From Rouxiella aceris (GTDB lineage: Bacteria; Pseudomonadota; Gammaproteobacteria; Enterobacterales; Enterobacteriaceae): DNA of 64,000 bases. Within the stretch, counting starts at the first letter, position 1. The number at the start of each line of letters is the position of its first letter. This document shows, piece after piece, positions 36,558 to 45,727 of the stretch. Location of the stretch: contig NZ_JAADJU010000007.1 of NCBI RefSeq assembly GCF_012933545.1, positions 1 to 64,000 of the forward strand, in the 5' to 3' direction. The position numbers and the translations under genes are program-made. Under the pieces are notes generated by a model. The model did no database searches. It was not told where the DNA came from and saw only the letters and a program-made list of their open reading frames with translations.

Positions 36558-36585
36558 TTAGCGGTCACAGGGAAAGATAAGCGGT
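36558..36585 (-). promoter_or_regulatory. BtsR-binding direct repeat upstream of btsT
   Basis: Minus strand: ACCGCTTA, 12 bases, ACCGCTAA. The E. coli BtsR (YehT) site is recalled as direct repeats of ACC(G/A)CT(C/T)A about 13 bases apart. It ends 154 bases upstream of the btsT start codon, suitable for an activator. Confidence 0.7.
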
Positions 36586-36632
36586 TATTACGCGGGTTAA
36601 ACGGTGGGCGATGAAATTTATGCTACAAAATC

Positions 36633-36648
36633 TGTGAGTTAGATCACG
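36633..36648 (-). promoter_or_regulatory. CRP site upstream of btsT
   Basis: TGTGA-N6-TCACG, nine of ten consensus bases. It lies upstream of the BtsR repeat. In E. coli the orthologous promoter also depends on cAMP-CRP. Confidence 0.7.
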
Positions 36649-36686
36649 AGGCGAGCCTTCCCTTCTCGGGTTATCAAAACGAGGGC

Positions 36687-36721
36687 AAAAAAAAAGCCCC
36701 CGTAGCAGCGCATACGGAGGC
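36687..36721 (-). terminator. Terminator of ldtA
   Basis: Minus strand: GCCTCCGTA, eight-base loop, TACGGGGGC, then nine T. It lies 22 bases beyond the ldtA stop codon. Confidence 0.85.
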
Positions 36722-36743
36722 CTGGTGAACCAATAAAGCGGAC

Positions 36744-37664
36744 TTAGTTAACCTGAGTCGGCATACCGGAACGCAGTTGCATTGCTTTATCCAGCACTTG
36801 CTGGTTAACAATAGGATCCATCAGCAGTTTGGCATTGCTGCCAGTCAGCGTAATCGGCAGTGGTTGCTGAGAGTCAAACTCTTGCTGGTTGGCAGACAGC
36901 GGGTTATGCACTTCTACATAACGAGAGCCGTCAGGCTCAACGGTGGATTTCACCGGTTCATTGATAAACTGAACGCGGGTGCCAACCGGAACATTTTCGT
37001 ACAGCCATTTGATATCGGCATCACGCAAACGGACACAGCCATGGCTGACGCGCAGACCAATACCGAAGTTGGCATTGGTACCGTGCACGGCAAACAGACG
37101 ACCCACGTACATGGCATACAGGCCCATTGGGTTATCAGGACCGGCCGGGAATACGGTTGGCAGATATTTGCCTTCTGCGGCATATTCTTCATGCATTTTT
37201 GCCGTAGGTGTCCAGGTTGGACCGGCTTTTTTATGTTGTATCGTGGTCACCCAGTTCAGCGGGGTATCTTTACCCAGCTCACCAATACCAATTGGCAGCA
37301 CAACCACGGTATGGGTGCCTTTTGGATAGTAGTAAACACGCATCTCGGCACTGTTGATCACCAGACCTTCATGTGGGGTATCTGGCAGGATCAATTGATG
37401 AGGGATGGTCAGTACGGTACCTGAGGTTGGCAAATAGGTATCTACGCCTGGGTTTGCTTCCAGCATATTTGACAGACCCATTTGATACTGTGCAGCAAAG
37501 TGCTCCAACGGCAGTTTATTATTTTGCGGAACGACAACGGTCAGGTTTTCGCCTACCAGCCGACTATTGTTGGTTGGCAGAGGATAGACAACTGCAAAAG
37601 CAGCCTGACTATACGCAGCAACAGCTAAAACCAAAGTAAAGATCGCGCGAATGCTCATTTTCAT
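36744..37664 (-). CDS. ldtA: L,D-transpeptidase ErfK/LdtA
   Basis: Periplasmic enzyme that anchors Braun lipoprotein to peptidoglycan. 306 residues: signal peptide ([21 protein letters not shown]), LysM-like region [12 protein letters not shown]...[13 protein letters not shown], then the YkuD domain with catalytic [20 protein letters not shown] (His and Cys). [18 protein letters not shown] and the C-terminal LRSGMP match E. coli ErfK better than YcfS, YbiS or YnhG. The start at 37664 is weakly supported; MSIRAIF two codons later is also possible. Confidence 0.9.
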   Translation of the reverse strand: MKMSIRAIFTLVLAVAAYSQAAFAVVYPLPTNNSRLVGENLTVVVPQNNKLPLEHFAAQYQMGLSNMLEANPGVDTYLPTSGTVLTIPHQLILPDTPHEGLVINSAEMRVYYYPKGTHTVVVLPIGIGELGKDTPLNWVTTIQHKKAGPTWTPTAKMHEEYAAEGKYLPTVFPAGPDNPMGLYAMYVGRLFAVHGTNANFGIGLRVSHGCVRLRDADIKWLYENVPVGTRVQFINEPVKSTVEPDGSRYVEVHNPLSANQQEFDSQQPLPITLTGSNAKLLMDPIVNQQVLDKAMQLRSGMPTQVN

Positions 37665-38077
37665 ATTTTCTAAGGTTATTCTTGCCACACAGGCAGTAGT
37701 TTATGGGATTTCCCCGGGGAACATCGTCCGGAATTGCCGTTATATTGTATGTACACAGCCGCTTGAGACAGAATCAAGATGTGTAACCAATCACTTTTCA
37801 GGGCCGCTAATTATAAAGAATTATTTCAAACAGGCCAAAACTTTCTCAATAATCTGATGAAGATCGCTGTTTATGCCATACGACGGGGCTTGCCACGTCC
37901 CGCGCAGAAGACCTACGCAATGTAATCGGCTGAAAATAGCCGGTTATAACGTCCGGTTTTTTCCTGTTTAAGCAAAAATTGCGCTCAGCGTTGCTCATAA
38001 TCTGAAACATATCCACGTGAACTTTATTCTTGCCTCGGGATTTAAAAATAATCTTCAGACCTGAAAAGCCTAACGAC
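37665..38077. other. Intergenic region without a gene
   Basis: About 410 bases between the 5' end of ldtA and the 3' end of the epoxide-hydrolase-like gene, holding the ldtA promoter region. An overlapping minus-strand frame here has no domain sequence. No clear hairpin or operator was found. Confidence 0.4.
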
Positions 38078-39238
38078 TCAGGACGTTGCCCGTAGTGGAC
38101 GGAAAAAGGCGCGGATGTCGGCTGCCAGATCGGCGGGATATTCCAGTGCGGCAAAATGACCGCCGCGTGGCATGGTCGTCCAGCGCTGCACCGAATAACT
38201 GCGCTCCACCCACGAGCGTGGTGGCATCGGCAACTCGGCGGGAAAGAGAGCAACGCCCAGCGGCGGTAGAATACGCTCTCCCCGGGCAAAACTAAATGGC
38301 GCGGCGCGTCCTTCTACGTACATACGAAATGAGGAACCAATGCTTTGCGTAAACCAGTAGAGGGAAATATCTGTTAGCAGGGCATCGAGGCCGATACCAC
38401 TTTCGATATTGCCATGACAGTCGCTCCAGGCCTGGAATTTTTCGCTGATCCAGGCCGCCAGCCCCGCCGGAGAATCATTTAAGCCCACCGCCAGGCTTTG
38501 TGGTCGGGTGCCCTGAATATGGCCGTAAGCGCCTTCGCTGGCTGCCCAGGCGGCAACCTGGTCGAGAAAAGACTGCTCCTGCTCAGTTACCGCTGGCTGA
38601 TCGCTGGCGAGGTAGGGCCGATAGGAGCCGGGAATAAAGTTTAGATGTAAGCCCACCAGGCTTTGCGGATAATTGCGCGCCAGCCAGCTTGCTACCCCGG
38701 CACCGATATCACCGCCTTGTGCGGCAAACTGCTCATAGCCCAGAGCGCGCATTAACTCGGCCCAGAGAGCCGCGGTCTGCTGAGTGCCAATTCCGGTGGT
38801 GCGCGGCGCCGAGGAGAAACCATAGCCCGGCAAAGAGGGAACGACGACGTGGAAGGCATCCTGCGCATCGCCGCCGTAGCTTGCCGGATCGGCCAGCATG
38901 GGAATAATCTCGGCCATCTCGATAAAAGAGCCCGGCCAGCCGTGAGTAAGCACCAGTGGCATCGGGTTCGGCCCCTGACCCGGCTGGTGGATAAAGTGGA
39001 TCTGCTGTTCGCCTATCTGTGCCATAAATTGCGGTAACTGGTTCAGCCTGGCTTCCTGCTTGCGCCAGTCAAATTGATGCTGCCAGTAGCTGAGCAGCTT
39101 TTTAAGAAAGTCGCTATCTGTCCCTTCGCGCCAGCCAAGATTATCGATACCGGCTGGCAGGCGGGTGCGAGCCAGGCGTTGACGTAAATCATCAAGCTCG
39201 CTATCGCTAATGGCGATATGAAAAGGTTGAATATCCAA
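38078..39238 (-). CDS. Epoxide-hydrolase-like alpha/beta hydrolase
   Basis: 386 residues. An N-terminal EHN domain (PFHIAISDSELDDLRQRLARTRLP...WREGTD) precedes the alpha/beta fold: oxyanion-hole HGWPGS, nucleophile Asp in AAQGGDIGAGVASWLA, and catalytic His in PRGGHFAALEYP. No signal peptide, so cytoplasmic. Microsomal-type epoxide hydrolases and juvenile-hormone-hydrolase relatives share this layout; the substrate is unknown. Single gene, divergent from the SurE-like gene. Confidence 0.88.
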   Translation of the reverse strand: MDIQPFHIAISDSELDDLRQRLARTRLPAGIDNLGWREGTDSDFLKKLLSYWQHQFDWRKQEARLNQLPQFMAQIGEQQIHFIHQPGQGPNPMPLVLTHGWPGSFIEMAEIIPMLADPASYGGDAQDAFHVVVPSLPGYGFSSAPRTTGIGTQQTAALWAELMRALGYEQFAAQGGDIGAGVASWLARNYPQSLVGLHLNFIPGSYRPYLASDQPAVTEQEQSFLDQVAAWAASEGAYGHIQGTRPQSLAVGLNDSPAGLAAWISEKFQAWSDCHGNIESGIGLDALLTDISLYWFTQSIGSSFRMYVEGRAAPFSFARGERILPPLGVALFPAELPMPPRSWVERSYSVQRWTTMPRGGHFAALEYPADLAADIRAFFRPLRATS

Positions 39239-39545
39239 GGCGGGTCACCCTCAGGTAAGTGGAAATTGCATAGAAATTAACATAGCCGTTATTGACGCCC
39301 TGATCCAGCAGACATTTATTGTCAAGTTAAGCGACTAAAAGAGTTTTAAATAACCTGAACTGCTCACCGGCTTATTATGTTTTTTTTAATAAATCGTGAG
39401 TTATTTAAAAAGTCGTAGCTAATAATCCGAAATTTATCACAATATCGCGGCTTATTTATAACACCCCCTTCTGTTCCTCGCTAACAGCCATTATTATCGC
39501 GGTGAAAATTCCGTCAGGAAATAGCATTATCAATAAGGATATTAT
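39239..39545. other. Divergent promoter region
   Basis: AT-rich 307 bases between the hydrolase (minus) and the SurE-like gene (plus). It should contain both promoters. No recognised operator; a weak ribosome site (AAGGATATT) precedes the SurE-like start. Confidence 0.4.
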
Positions 39546-40466
39546 ATGAAATTAAACATTGCAGCTGGCGTCATATTCAGCGTATTAACATTTGCGGCGC
39601 AGGGGGCGGAACGGCCAATGCGTATTTTGATTGTTAACGATGACGGCTGTCAGTCAATGGGTAGCACCTCGTTGCAAGATAAACTGACGGCGAAAGGTTT
39701 TGAAGTGTGGCTGTCGGCACCAGCCAGTAATCAAAGCGGCATCGGATCGGCCATTACCTTCAAGCCAGGGGCGATTTTTGATGTTAAAAAGGTGGGCAAT
39801 AAACGCTACTGCTTCCCGGGCACCCCGGCAGATGCGCTGGACTTTGCCTTGCTGGGGCTATTACGGGGGACACCGCCAGATTTGGTGATCTCCGGAGTCA
39901 ATGACGGACCCAATACCGGCATGGCACAGATCAATTCCGGCACCGTCTCTGCTGCCGCGCGGGCCGTGCGCTACGGTTACCCGGCGCTAGCGGTCAGCAT
40001 CGGGATGATCCCCGATCCGCAAGAGATGGCGGCGGGCTGGCCTGCTACTAAAAAGCATTGGCCTGATGCCGTGGACTATACGGTTAATCGCGTGGTGGAG
40101 TTGGCGAAACAATGGCATGGGCAACAAAGTCTGTTGCCGGCAGGAACCGGGTTAAGCATTAATTATCCACCATTACCCGCGTCGCAAATTAAAGGTATTA
40201 AATATATCCATAGTCCACAGCAGTTGCAGCCACAGCTGGAATATAAAATTTTGCCCGATGGTAAGGCGCAGCAATTTATCGCCAAAGAGGTTCTGCAACC
40301 GACCACAGACAATAGCGATACCGGCTGGTTGGATCGTGGATATATCACCTATACGGTGATTGACGGCAATATCAGTAATACGGCGTATGATCAACAATAT
40401 CAACAGCGGCTGGATCGCAATATTCTGCCAATACCCGAGATAAAAAATTCAACCGGAGATAAATAA
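39546..40466 (+). CDS. Exported SurE-family 5'/3'-nucleotidase or acid phosphatase
   Basis: 306 residues. A signal peptide (MKLNIAAGVIFSVLTFAAQG, cleavage before AERP) is followed by SurE metal-site motifs: ILIVNDDGC (two Asp), APASNQSGIGSAI (Asn/Ser), SGVNDGPNTG and GTVSAAARAVRYGYPALAVS. Housekeeping SurE is cytoplasmic and about 253 residues next to pcm; this one is exported and alone, probably a periplasmic phosphatase scavenging phosphate from nucleotides or other esters. Confidence 0.88.
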   Translation: MKLNIAAGVIFSVLTFAAQGAERPMRILIVNDDGCQSMGSTSLQDKLTAKGFEVWLSAPASNQSGIGSAITFKPGAIFDVKKVGNKRYCFPGTPADALDFALLGLLRGTPPDLVISGVNDGPNTGMAQINSGTVSAAARAVRYGYPALAVSIGMIPDPQEMAAGWPATKKHWPDAVDYTVNRVVELAKQWHGQQSLLPAGTGLSINYPPLPASQIKGIKYIHSPQQLQPQLEYKILPDGKAQQFIAKEVLQPTTDNSDTGWLDRGYITYTVIDGNISNTAYDQQYQQRLDRNILPIPEIKNSTGDK

Positions 40467-40509
40467 CGTTTATTTTTGTCCAGACTGGCATTTGCCAAAA
40501 GGGTCAACC

Positions 40510-40540
40510 GACAAGCGCTTCCTCCCTGAAGCAGCTTGTC
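40510..40540. repeat. Stem-loop between convergent genes
   Basis: GACAAGCGCTTC pairs with GAAGC-A-GCTTGTC (one bulged base) around a CTCCCT loop, midway between the SurE-like and chromate-transport genes. T tracts are weak on both sides, so any terminator action would be modest. Confidence 0.45.
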
Positions 40541-40585
40541 AGTTGTCGCAACGCGGTTAATCCTCCGCGGGTGATGGCTGGTCAG

Positions 40586-41107
40586 CTACGCCAACGCCAG
40601 CCCGAGCACGGCACCGACGGCCAGCACCCACAGCGGATGGATTTTTTTATTCATGGCCAGCAGCGTACACAGGGCGATAACGCCGCCAAGGGCGAGGCTG
40701 GTGGCCGAAGCCTTGGCGATCAGCAGGCCGCTGGAAAGCACCAGACCGACGGTCACCGGTACCAGACCCCCTTGCACCAGGCGACGCCAGGGCTTGTCTT
40801 TGTAGCGTTTCCAGCCGCCCATCACGATCAGCGTGATCAGCGAGGAAGGACCAAACTTGGCCAGCGAAGAGACCAGCAGCCCGGCCCAGCCGGCTACCTG
40901 CCAGCCAATCAGCGGGACGATCATCATGTTCGGTCCAGGTGCCGCCTGTGCCAGAGCAAACAGGGCGCTGAACTCCTGGGCACTCATCCAGTGATGGTTC
41001 TGCACCACCTGACGCTGCATTTCCGGCAAAATGGTATTACCGCCACCAAAGGCCATAACCGACAGCTGAGTAAACAGCAACGCCAGAGCAATTAATACGC
41101 CGCTCAT
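40586..41107 (-). CDS. Chromate transporter family, C-terminal-half type subunit
   Basis: 173 residues with five or six hydrophobic segments; FTQLSVMAFGGGNTILPEMQ carries the ChrA FGGG signature. It is translationally coupled to the upstream half (ATGA overlap). Short-chain chromate transporters occur as pairs of half-size, inversely oriented proteins; this is the second half. Whether chromate or another oxyanion is exported is not known. Confidence 0.88.
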   Translation of the reverse strand: MSGVLIALALLFTQLSVMAFGGGNTILPEMQRQVVQNHHWMSAQEFSALFALAQAAPGPNMMIVPLIGWQVAGWAGLLVSSLAKFGPSSLITLIVMGGWKRYKDKPWRRLVQGGLVPVTVGLVLSSGLLIAKASATSLALGGVIALCTLLAMNKKIHPLWVLAVGAVLGLALA

Positions 41108-41688
41108 TTCTGGCTTCTCCACAGCAGAAAAATGCTCACCGGTGCCAGTACCAGCATTACCGCCAACATGGGCAGCCGCAGCCCGGCGATGGCGATAATG
41201 CCGACGGCGACAATGGCCAGTTGCAGCCATTTGCCTTTTAGCGGCAGCAGCATCTTGAAACCGGTGGATAACAGCAGACCTGCCGCACCTGCGGCCAGCC
41301 CGGCAAACAGATGTTCAACCAGCGCATCGTTTTGATAGCGGGCATACACCATCCCCAGGGCGACAACAATCGCCGTCGGCGCGCATATCAAGCCGAGAAT
41401 GGCCGCCAGCGCCCCGCGAAGGCCGCGAAATTCCATGCCGAGGGCCACCGATAAATTAATAATATTGCCGCCAGGTAAAAACTGGCACAGTCCGAGTAAT
41501 TCGGTGAACTGCTCGCCGTTAAGCCACTTTTTCTTCTCGACGATCATGCGTCGCGCCATGGGCAAAACACCGCCAAAACCGGTCAGCCCAAGTATAAAAA
41601 AGCCCATAAAAAGCGTACGGCATCCCGGTGCAGGCGGGGTTTCGCTGTGCTGATCGCTGCTGAGATTGCTGTTTAACTGTGCCGACAT
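41104..41688 (-). CDS. Chromate transporter family, N-terminal-half type subunit
   Basis: 194 residues from MSAQLNSNL. FILGLTGFGGVLPMARRMIV is the ChrA signature; hydrophobic helices follow, and CQFLPGGNIINLSVALGMEFRG matches the conserved PGPN-like loop (here PGGN). Partner of the following half gene. A LysR gene is divergent. Confidence 0.87.
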   Translation of the reverse strand: MSAQLNSNLSSDQHSETPPAPGCRTLFMGFFILGLTGFGGVLPMARRMIVEKKKWLNGEQFTELLGLCQFLPGGNIINLSVALGMEFRGLRGALAAILGLICAPTAIVVALGMVYARYQNDALVEHLFAGLAAGAAGLLLSTGFKMLLPLKGKWLQLAIVAVGIIAIAGLRLPMLAVMLVLAPVSIFLLWRSQK

Positions 41689-41798
41689 AGCTGGACTCGG
41701 TATGAAAAGTGAATTGAGGTATGGTTTTTTGTCATGATGCACGCTGATATGCCATGATGTCTAATGCATTTAACGATGATAAAGGATACCTGAAAGGT

Positions 41799-42725
41799 AT
41801 GGCAACTATCGAACTGCGGCGTTTACGTGCCTTTGTTACCGTGGTGGAAGAGGGCAATATTACCCGCGCCGCCCAGCGACTGTTTATGCAACAACCGCCG
41901 CTGACCCGTCTGTTACAGGGGTTGGAAGAGGAGTTTGGCGTAAAGCTGTTGCAACGCTATCCACGCGGTGTGGGGCCCACCGAGGTGGGTCGCGTATTGT
42001 TTCAGGAAGCGAAAGCTTTGTTGGCGCGCGCCGATGGTCTGAGTGCCGCCATGCAACGAGCGACCGAAGGCCGGCAGGGTAATATCCGCATTGGCTTTAC
42101 CAGCTCTGCTGCGCTGCACGCCTTTGTGCCCAATGTGCTGCGCCGCTATCGTGAGGTCTACCCGCAGGTCACCGCTCAGCTTGAAGAGTCAGGCAGCAGC
42201 GAATTGTTGCAGGCGTTACGCAACGGCCGACTGGATGTGGCCTTTGTGCGTACCCCGGTGCTGGGCATGCCTGAGCTGAAAATTGAACGTATATTGCAAG
42301 AGCCGATGATGGTGGCCTTGCCGGAGGGGCACCCGCTGGTGTCGGACAGTCAACAGCCGCTGGCGCTGCAAGCCTTGCTGAACGAGGGGTTTATTTTGTA
42401 TCGCCGTCCGGCGGGGCAGGGATTATATGATGCCATATTGGCTGCCTGCTATCGGGCTGGGTTTAGCCCGCGCATAGTGCAGGAAGCACCGCGCCTGACC
42501 TCCTGTCTGAGCCTGGTCGGGGCAGGGCTGGGAGTTTCTATCGTACCGGCCAGTATGGTCAGGCTCGGTGGTGATGGTATTGCCTATCTACCGTTATCGC
42601 TGCAGGCGGAACTGCATGCACCGCTGTATCTGGCCCAGCGCAAAGAGAGTCAGGCTACGGCGATGATTGCGACCTTTTGTGAACTGGTAAAAAATCAGCT
42701 GCAGGACGCTTCGGCGGCAAGTTAA
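41799..42725 (+). CDS. LysR-family transcriptional regulator
   Basis: 308 residues from MATIELRRLRAFVTVVEEGN. HTH with NITRAAQRLFMQQPPLTRLLQGLEEEFGVKLLQR, then effector domain. Divergent from the chromate-transporter pair, its probable target. The start is uncertain: ATGs at 41756 and 41799 are both in frame and neither has an ideal ribosome site. Its end overlaps the ArsR-type gene by four bases. Confidence 0.85.
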   Translation: MATIELRRLRAFVTVVEEGNITRAAQRLFMQQPPLTRLLQGLEEEFGVKLLQRYPRGVGPTEVGRVLFQEAKALLARADGLSAAMQRATEGRQGNIRIGFTSSAALHAFVPNVLRRYREVYPQVTAQLEESGSSELLQALRNGRLDVAFVRTPVLGMPELKIERILQEPMMVALPEGHPLVSDSQQPLALQALLNEGFILYRRPAGQGLYDAILAACYRAGFSPRIVQEAPRLTSCLSLVGAGLGVSIVPASMVRLGGDGIAYLPLSLQAELHAPLYLAQRKESQATAMIATFCELVKNQLQDASAAS

Positions 42726-43081
42726 TCTTCCTCCGCGTCAGTGCGCAGATGCTGCGCTGTGGCTTGCCGGGTGATGTGATCATTTTCCGCAGCATGTAAC
42801 AGCGAATCCAACAGCCCCGGAAAACGTGCGTCCAGATCTTCACGGCGCAGCGACAATAAATTGGCGCGGCCATCGGGGCGCTGCCAGATAACACCGCTAT
42901 CTCGCAACACTCGCCAGTGATGGGTGAGCGTCGACTTGGACAAACCCTGTAAAAGCGTGCCACAGGGATGTTCACCGCCGCTGGCCAGTTTTTGTACCAC
43001 TGCCAGACGCAGGGGATTGCCCAGAGCTGTCAGCACATGTTCTAAGCGGATCTGTTCGCGTTCCGGATGATTGGCGATCAT
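42722..43081 (-). CDS. ArsR-type winged-helix regulator
   Basis: 119 residues. VLTALGNPLRLAVVQKLASGGEHPCG and KSTLTHHWRVLRDSGVIWQRPDGR form the HTH and wing typical of the ArsR superfamily (HTH_20). No metal-binding Cys pair is evident, so it may respond to a redox or organic signal. Target unknown. Start at 43081 chosen over a longer GTG start. Confidence 0.8.
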   Translation of the reverse strand: MIANHPEREQIRLEHVLTALGNPLRLAVVQKLASGGEHPCGTLLQGLSKSTLTHHWRVLRDSGVIWQRPDGRANLLSLRREDLDARFPGLLDSLLHAAENDHITRQATAQHLRTDAEED

Positions 43082-43407
43082 GGCGTTTGGGGTTCTCTTC
43101 CTGCTGCAGGCAATCTTTGTCTTCACGGCAGCTCGTCGCGGTTAACCGACAGCAGGACCCAGCGGCGAAGACAGAAGAAAGCAATAATAAGTCAATTAAC
43201 CCTCAATATACCCGAAGAGTGAAGTTGACTAAATGTCTTTGCCCTGCGCGCCAGGTTTTTATGATCAGAAACGCAGATCTTGCGCAGAGGCACAAGATGT
43301 GTGTACTGAAAAAGCAACCAGAAATCTGTATGCCTGTGTTAAAGACGATGTCTATAACCTGCCTGAAAATGAGAAGCAGAACTCTGACGCTGTATAGCAG
43401 GTAAGGA
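43082..43407. other. Intergenic region without a gene
   Basis: About 325 bases upstream of the ArsR-type gene and downstream of the AraC-type gene. A plus-strand open frame (43087-43404) is present but has no domain sequence or ribosome site; it is treated as chance. Confidence 0.4.
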
Positions 43408-44205
43408 TTAATATCGCGTAGGCGGCATGCCGAACATCTGGCGAAAGGCGAAAGTAAAAGAAGCCGGGCTAGAGTAACCCATATCCAGCGCTACCTGAGT
43501 GACGCTACGATTGTTTTTTAACATCACAATCGATTCAAGCAACCGCACGCGCTTTTTCCACTCGCTGAACGCCACACCGGTCTCCTTTTTGAAACGCCGG
43601 GAAAACGTGCGCACCGACATACCGCTACAAGACGCCCAGTGTTCAATAGCATGCGCTTCGCCAGGGGATTTCTGTATCTGACGACACACCTTCATCAGCA
43701 AAGGTGACCAGGGCCATGATAGCGATAACCCGGCGTCCGGTAAATGCCTGAGTAGTGTGACCAGCACATGCACAAGTTGAGCATCTTCCCCTTCGCAGTC
43801 GTACATTTCCGGCACATGTGCTGTTGCGTAGTGAATAAACTCGCGAATGAAATCACTGACTATCACCACCTTACTGCCACTGTGTTCAATACTGGCGAAG
43901 TCCGCTTCCACGTAGAGGCTTTCAAGTAGCACATTGCCACAGGCAAGAACACGATGTGGCACTAAGGCTGGGATCCATACGCCGTAAAGAACCGGCACAA
44001 CCAGGGTCTTGCCTTCAATTTCCACCCGCATATTTCCTTCCCGGGCATAGAGGAATTCAGCAAAAGGGTGCTGGTGTTGATCCACTCCCGTCTCGTTCAT
44101 TAATGGATAGCTGCGAAAGTAGACCGGGCGCGGCAAAGACATCAGTACGGGGGCAGGTTGCCCGCAAACGGGCTGGCATGGCGGTGACAGAAGCTTGGGA
44201 TACAT
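43408..44205 (-). CDS. AraC-family regulator with cupin sensor (NimR/YeaM-like)
   Basis: 265 residues. The N-terminal cupin DQHQHPFAEFLYAREGNMRVEIEGKTLVVP precedes two HTHs: AIEHWASCSGMSVRTFSRRFKKETGVAFSEWKKRVRL and SVTQVALDMGYSSPASFTFAFRQMFGMPP. GAGGTCAGG precedes the ATG. NimR in E. coli controls a divergent exporter; here the divergent gene is cfa, so the target may differ. Confidence 0.87.
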   Translation of the reverse strand: MYPKLLSPPCQPVCGQPAPVLMSLPRPVYFRSYPLMNETGVDQHQHPFAEFLYAREGNMRVEIEGKTLVVPVLYGVWIPALVPHRVLACGNVLLESLYVEADFASIEHSGSKVVIVSDFIREFIHYATAHVPEMYDCEGEDAQLVHVLVTLLRHLPDAGLSLSWPWSPLLMKVCRQIQKSPGEAHAIEHWASCSGMSVRTFSRRFKKETGVAFSEWKKRVRLLESIVMLKNNRSVTQVALDMGYSSPASFTFAFRQMFGMPPTRY

Positions 44206-44333
44206 TAAAACCTGACCTCTATTCGATGAAGTTTGTCTTGATACAGCAGCGCAGCAATGGTGGGTTTACTGAATAATGGGCTGGAATTAAGCAAGTTTCA
44301 CCCAGTTATGAATAATTTACCACCGAAGGAAAG

Positions 44334-45485
44334 ATGATGGCTAACGAATGTACCGTCGATGTTATAAGTAAACAAAGCCACTGGTTGCGGATCGTGCAGG
44401 AGCAGTTATCACAGGCCGGTATTGTTATTAATGGGCTCAATCCCTGGGATATCCGGGTGCATGATAAACGCTTTTTTAAGCGCGTGTTACAGCAGGGCTC
44501 CCTTGGCCTGGGTGAAAGCTATATGGAGGGGTGGTGGGATTGCAAGCGGCTCGATATCTTTTTTGAGAAATTGCTGAGGGCCGGACTGGATGAGCAGTGT
44601 CCTTCCCGTCTTTCCGACCTGGCCCGTATCGCATTTGCACGCATCACCAATCCCCAGTCGCGCCGCCGCGCCTGGCAGGTCGGCGAAGTGCATTATGATC
44701 TCGGCAACGACCTGTTCAGCCATATGCTGGATCCCTACATGCAATATTCCTGTGGCTACTGGAAAGACGCAGAAGATCTGTGCGAGGCACAACAAAACAA
44801 GCTGGCGCTGATTTGTGAAAAGCTCCAGCTTGAGCCGGGCATGACAATGCTGGATATTGGCTGTGGCTGGGGGGGATTAGCGCTGTATGCCGCCAAACAT
44901 TATGGCGTAAAAGTCGACGGTATTACCATTTCTGCTGAGCAAAAGGCCTATGCGGAAACGTGCTGCTCGGGGATGAATATTCAGATCCTGCTCGAGGATT
45001 ACCGCAATTTGCATAAGCAATATGACCGTATAGTCTCCGTTGGCATGTTTGAGCACGTGGGCCCCAAAAATTATGCCACCTATTTTGAGGCGGTGAATCG
45101 CTGTCTGCAGCCTGATGGTCTTTTTCTGCTCCACACTATCGGATCAAATCAAACGCGGCATAACGTTGATGCATGGATCAATAAATATATTTTTCCTAAC
45201 GGCTCCCTGCCTTCGATAAAACATATCGCTAATGCCAGTGAGTCGGATTTTGTTATGGAAGACTGGCATAACTTTGGCGCGGATTACGATAAAACTCTGA
45301 TGGCCTGGCATGCCCGCTTTAATGAGGCCTGGCCGCAGTTATCAGACAATTACACCAAAGAGTTTCACCGTATGTTCAACTACTACCTGACCGCCTGCGC
45401 CGGGGCATTTCGCGCAAGAGATATCCAGCTCTGGCAAATTTTGTTTAGCCGGGGAGTAACGGGTGGGCTTCGCGTCGCACGCTAA
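44334..45485 (+). CDS. cfa: Cyclopropane-fatty-acyl-phospholipid synthase
   Basis: Methylates cis double bonds of membrane lipids with S-adenosylmethionine. 383 residues, one more than E. coli Cfa. SAM site LDIGCGWGGLALYAAKHYG; active-site residues in YSCGYW (Cys), GMFEHVG (Glu), LLHTIG (His) and the C-terminal Tyr region FHRMFNYYL. A full-length enzyme. The usual genomic partner ribC is absent, so this is either a relocated or a second copy. Divergent from an AraC regulator. Confidence 0.93.
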   Translation: MMANECTVDVISKQSHWLRIVQEQLSQAGIVINGLNPWDIRVHDKRFFKRVLQQGSLGLGESYMEGWWDCKRLDIFFEKLLRAGLDEQCPSRLSDLARIAFARITNPQSRRRAWQVGEVHYDLGNDLFSHMLDPYMQYSCGYWKDAEDLCEAQQNKLALICEKLQLEPGMTMLDIGCGWGGLALYAAKHYGVKVDGITISAEQKAYAETCCSGMNIQILLEDYRNLHKQYDRIVSVGMFEHVGPKNYATYFEAVNRCLQPDGLFLLHTIGSNQTRHNVDAWINKYIFPNGSLPSIKHIANASESDFVMEDWHNFGADYDKTLMAWHARFNEAWPQLSDNYTKEFHRMFNYYLTACAGAFRARDIQLWQILFSRGVTGGLRVAR

Positions 45486-45560
45486 AGCGTGTCCAATCTG
45501 GTCAGGTAAATCTGCCGCCGCCCCTTGGGCTTGTGGCTGTTAGGTTCTACTGTCTTGTGC

Positions 45561-45590
45561 AGCTTATGCCCTGGCGGTGCATAAGCTTTT
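45561..45590 (+). terminator. Probable terminator of cfa
   Basis: AGCTTATGC pairs exactly with GCATAAGCT around a nine-base loop, followed by only four T. It lies 75 bases beyond the cfa stop. Confidence 0.55.
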
Positions 45591-45727
45591 GATACCCGTC
45601 AGCCGCTGGAGATGCAAGGGCAGGGGATTATCTGCAAGGGCGCACGGCATGGCGACGATAAAAAACCCTTTAGGCCTTCTCGTCGCTATGAATGGGTCAC
45701 CTGCTGCGCGCCTGATAGCTTGTCAAA

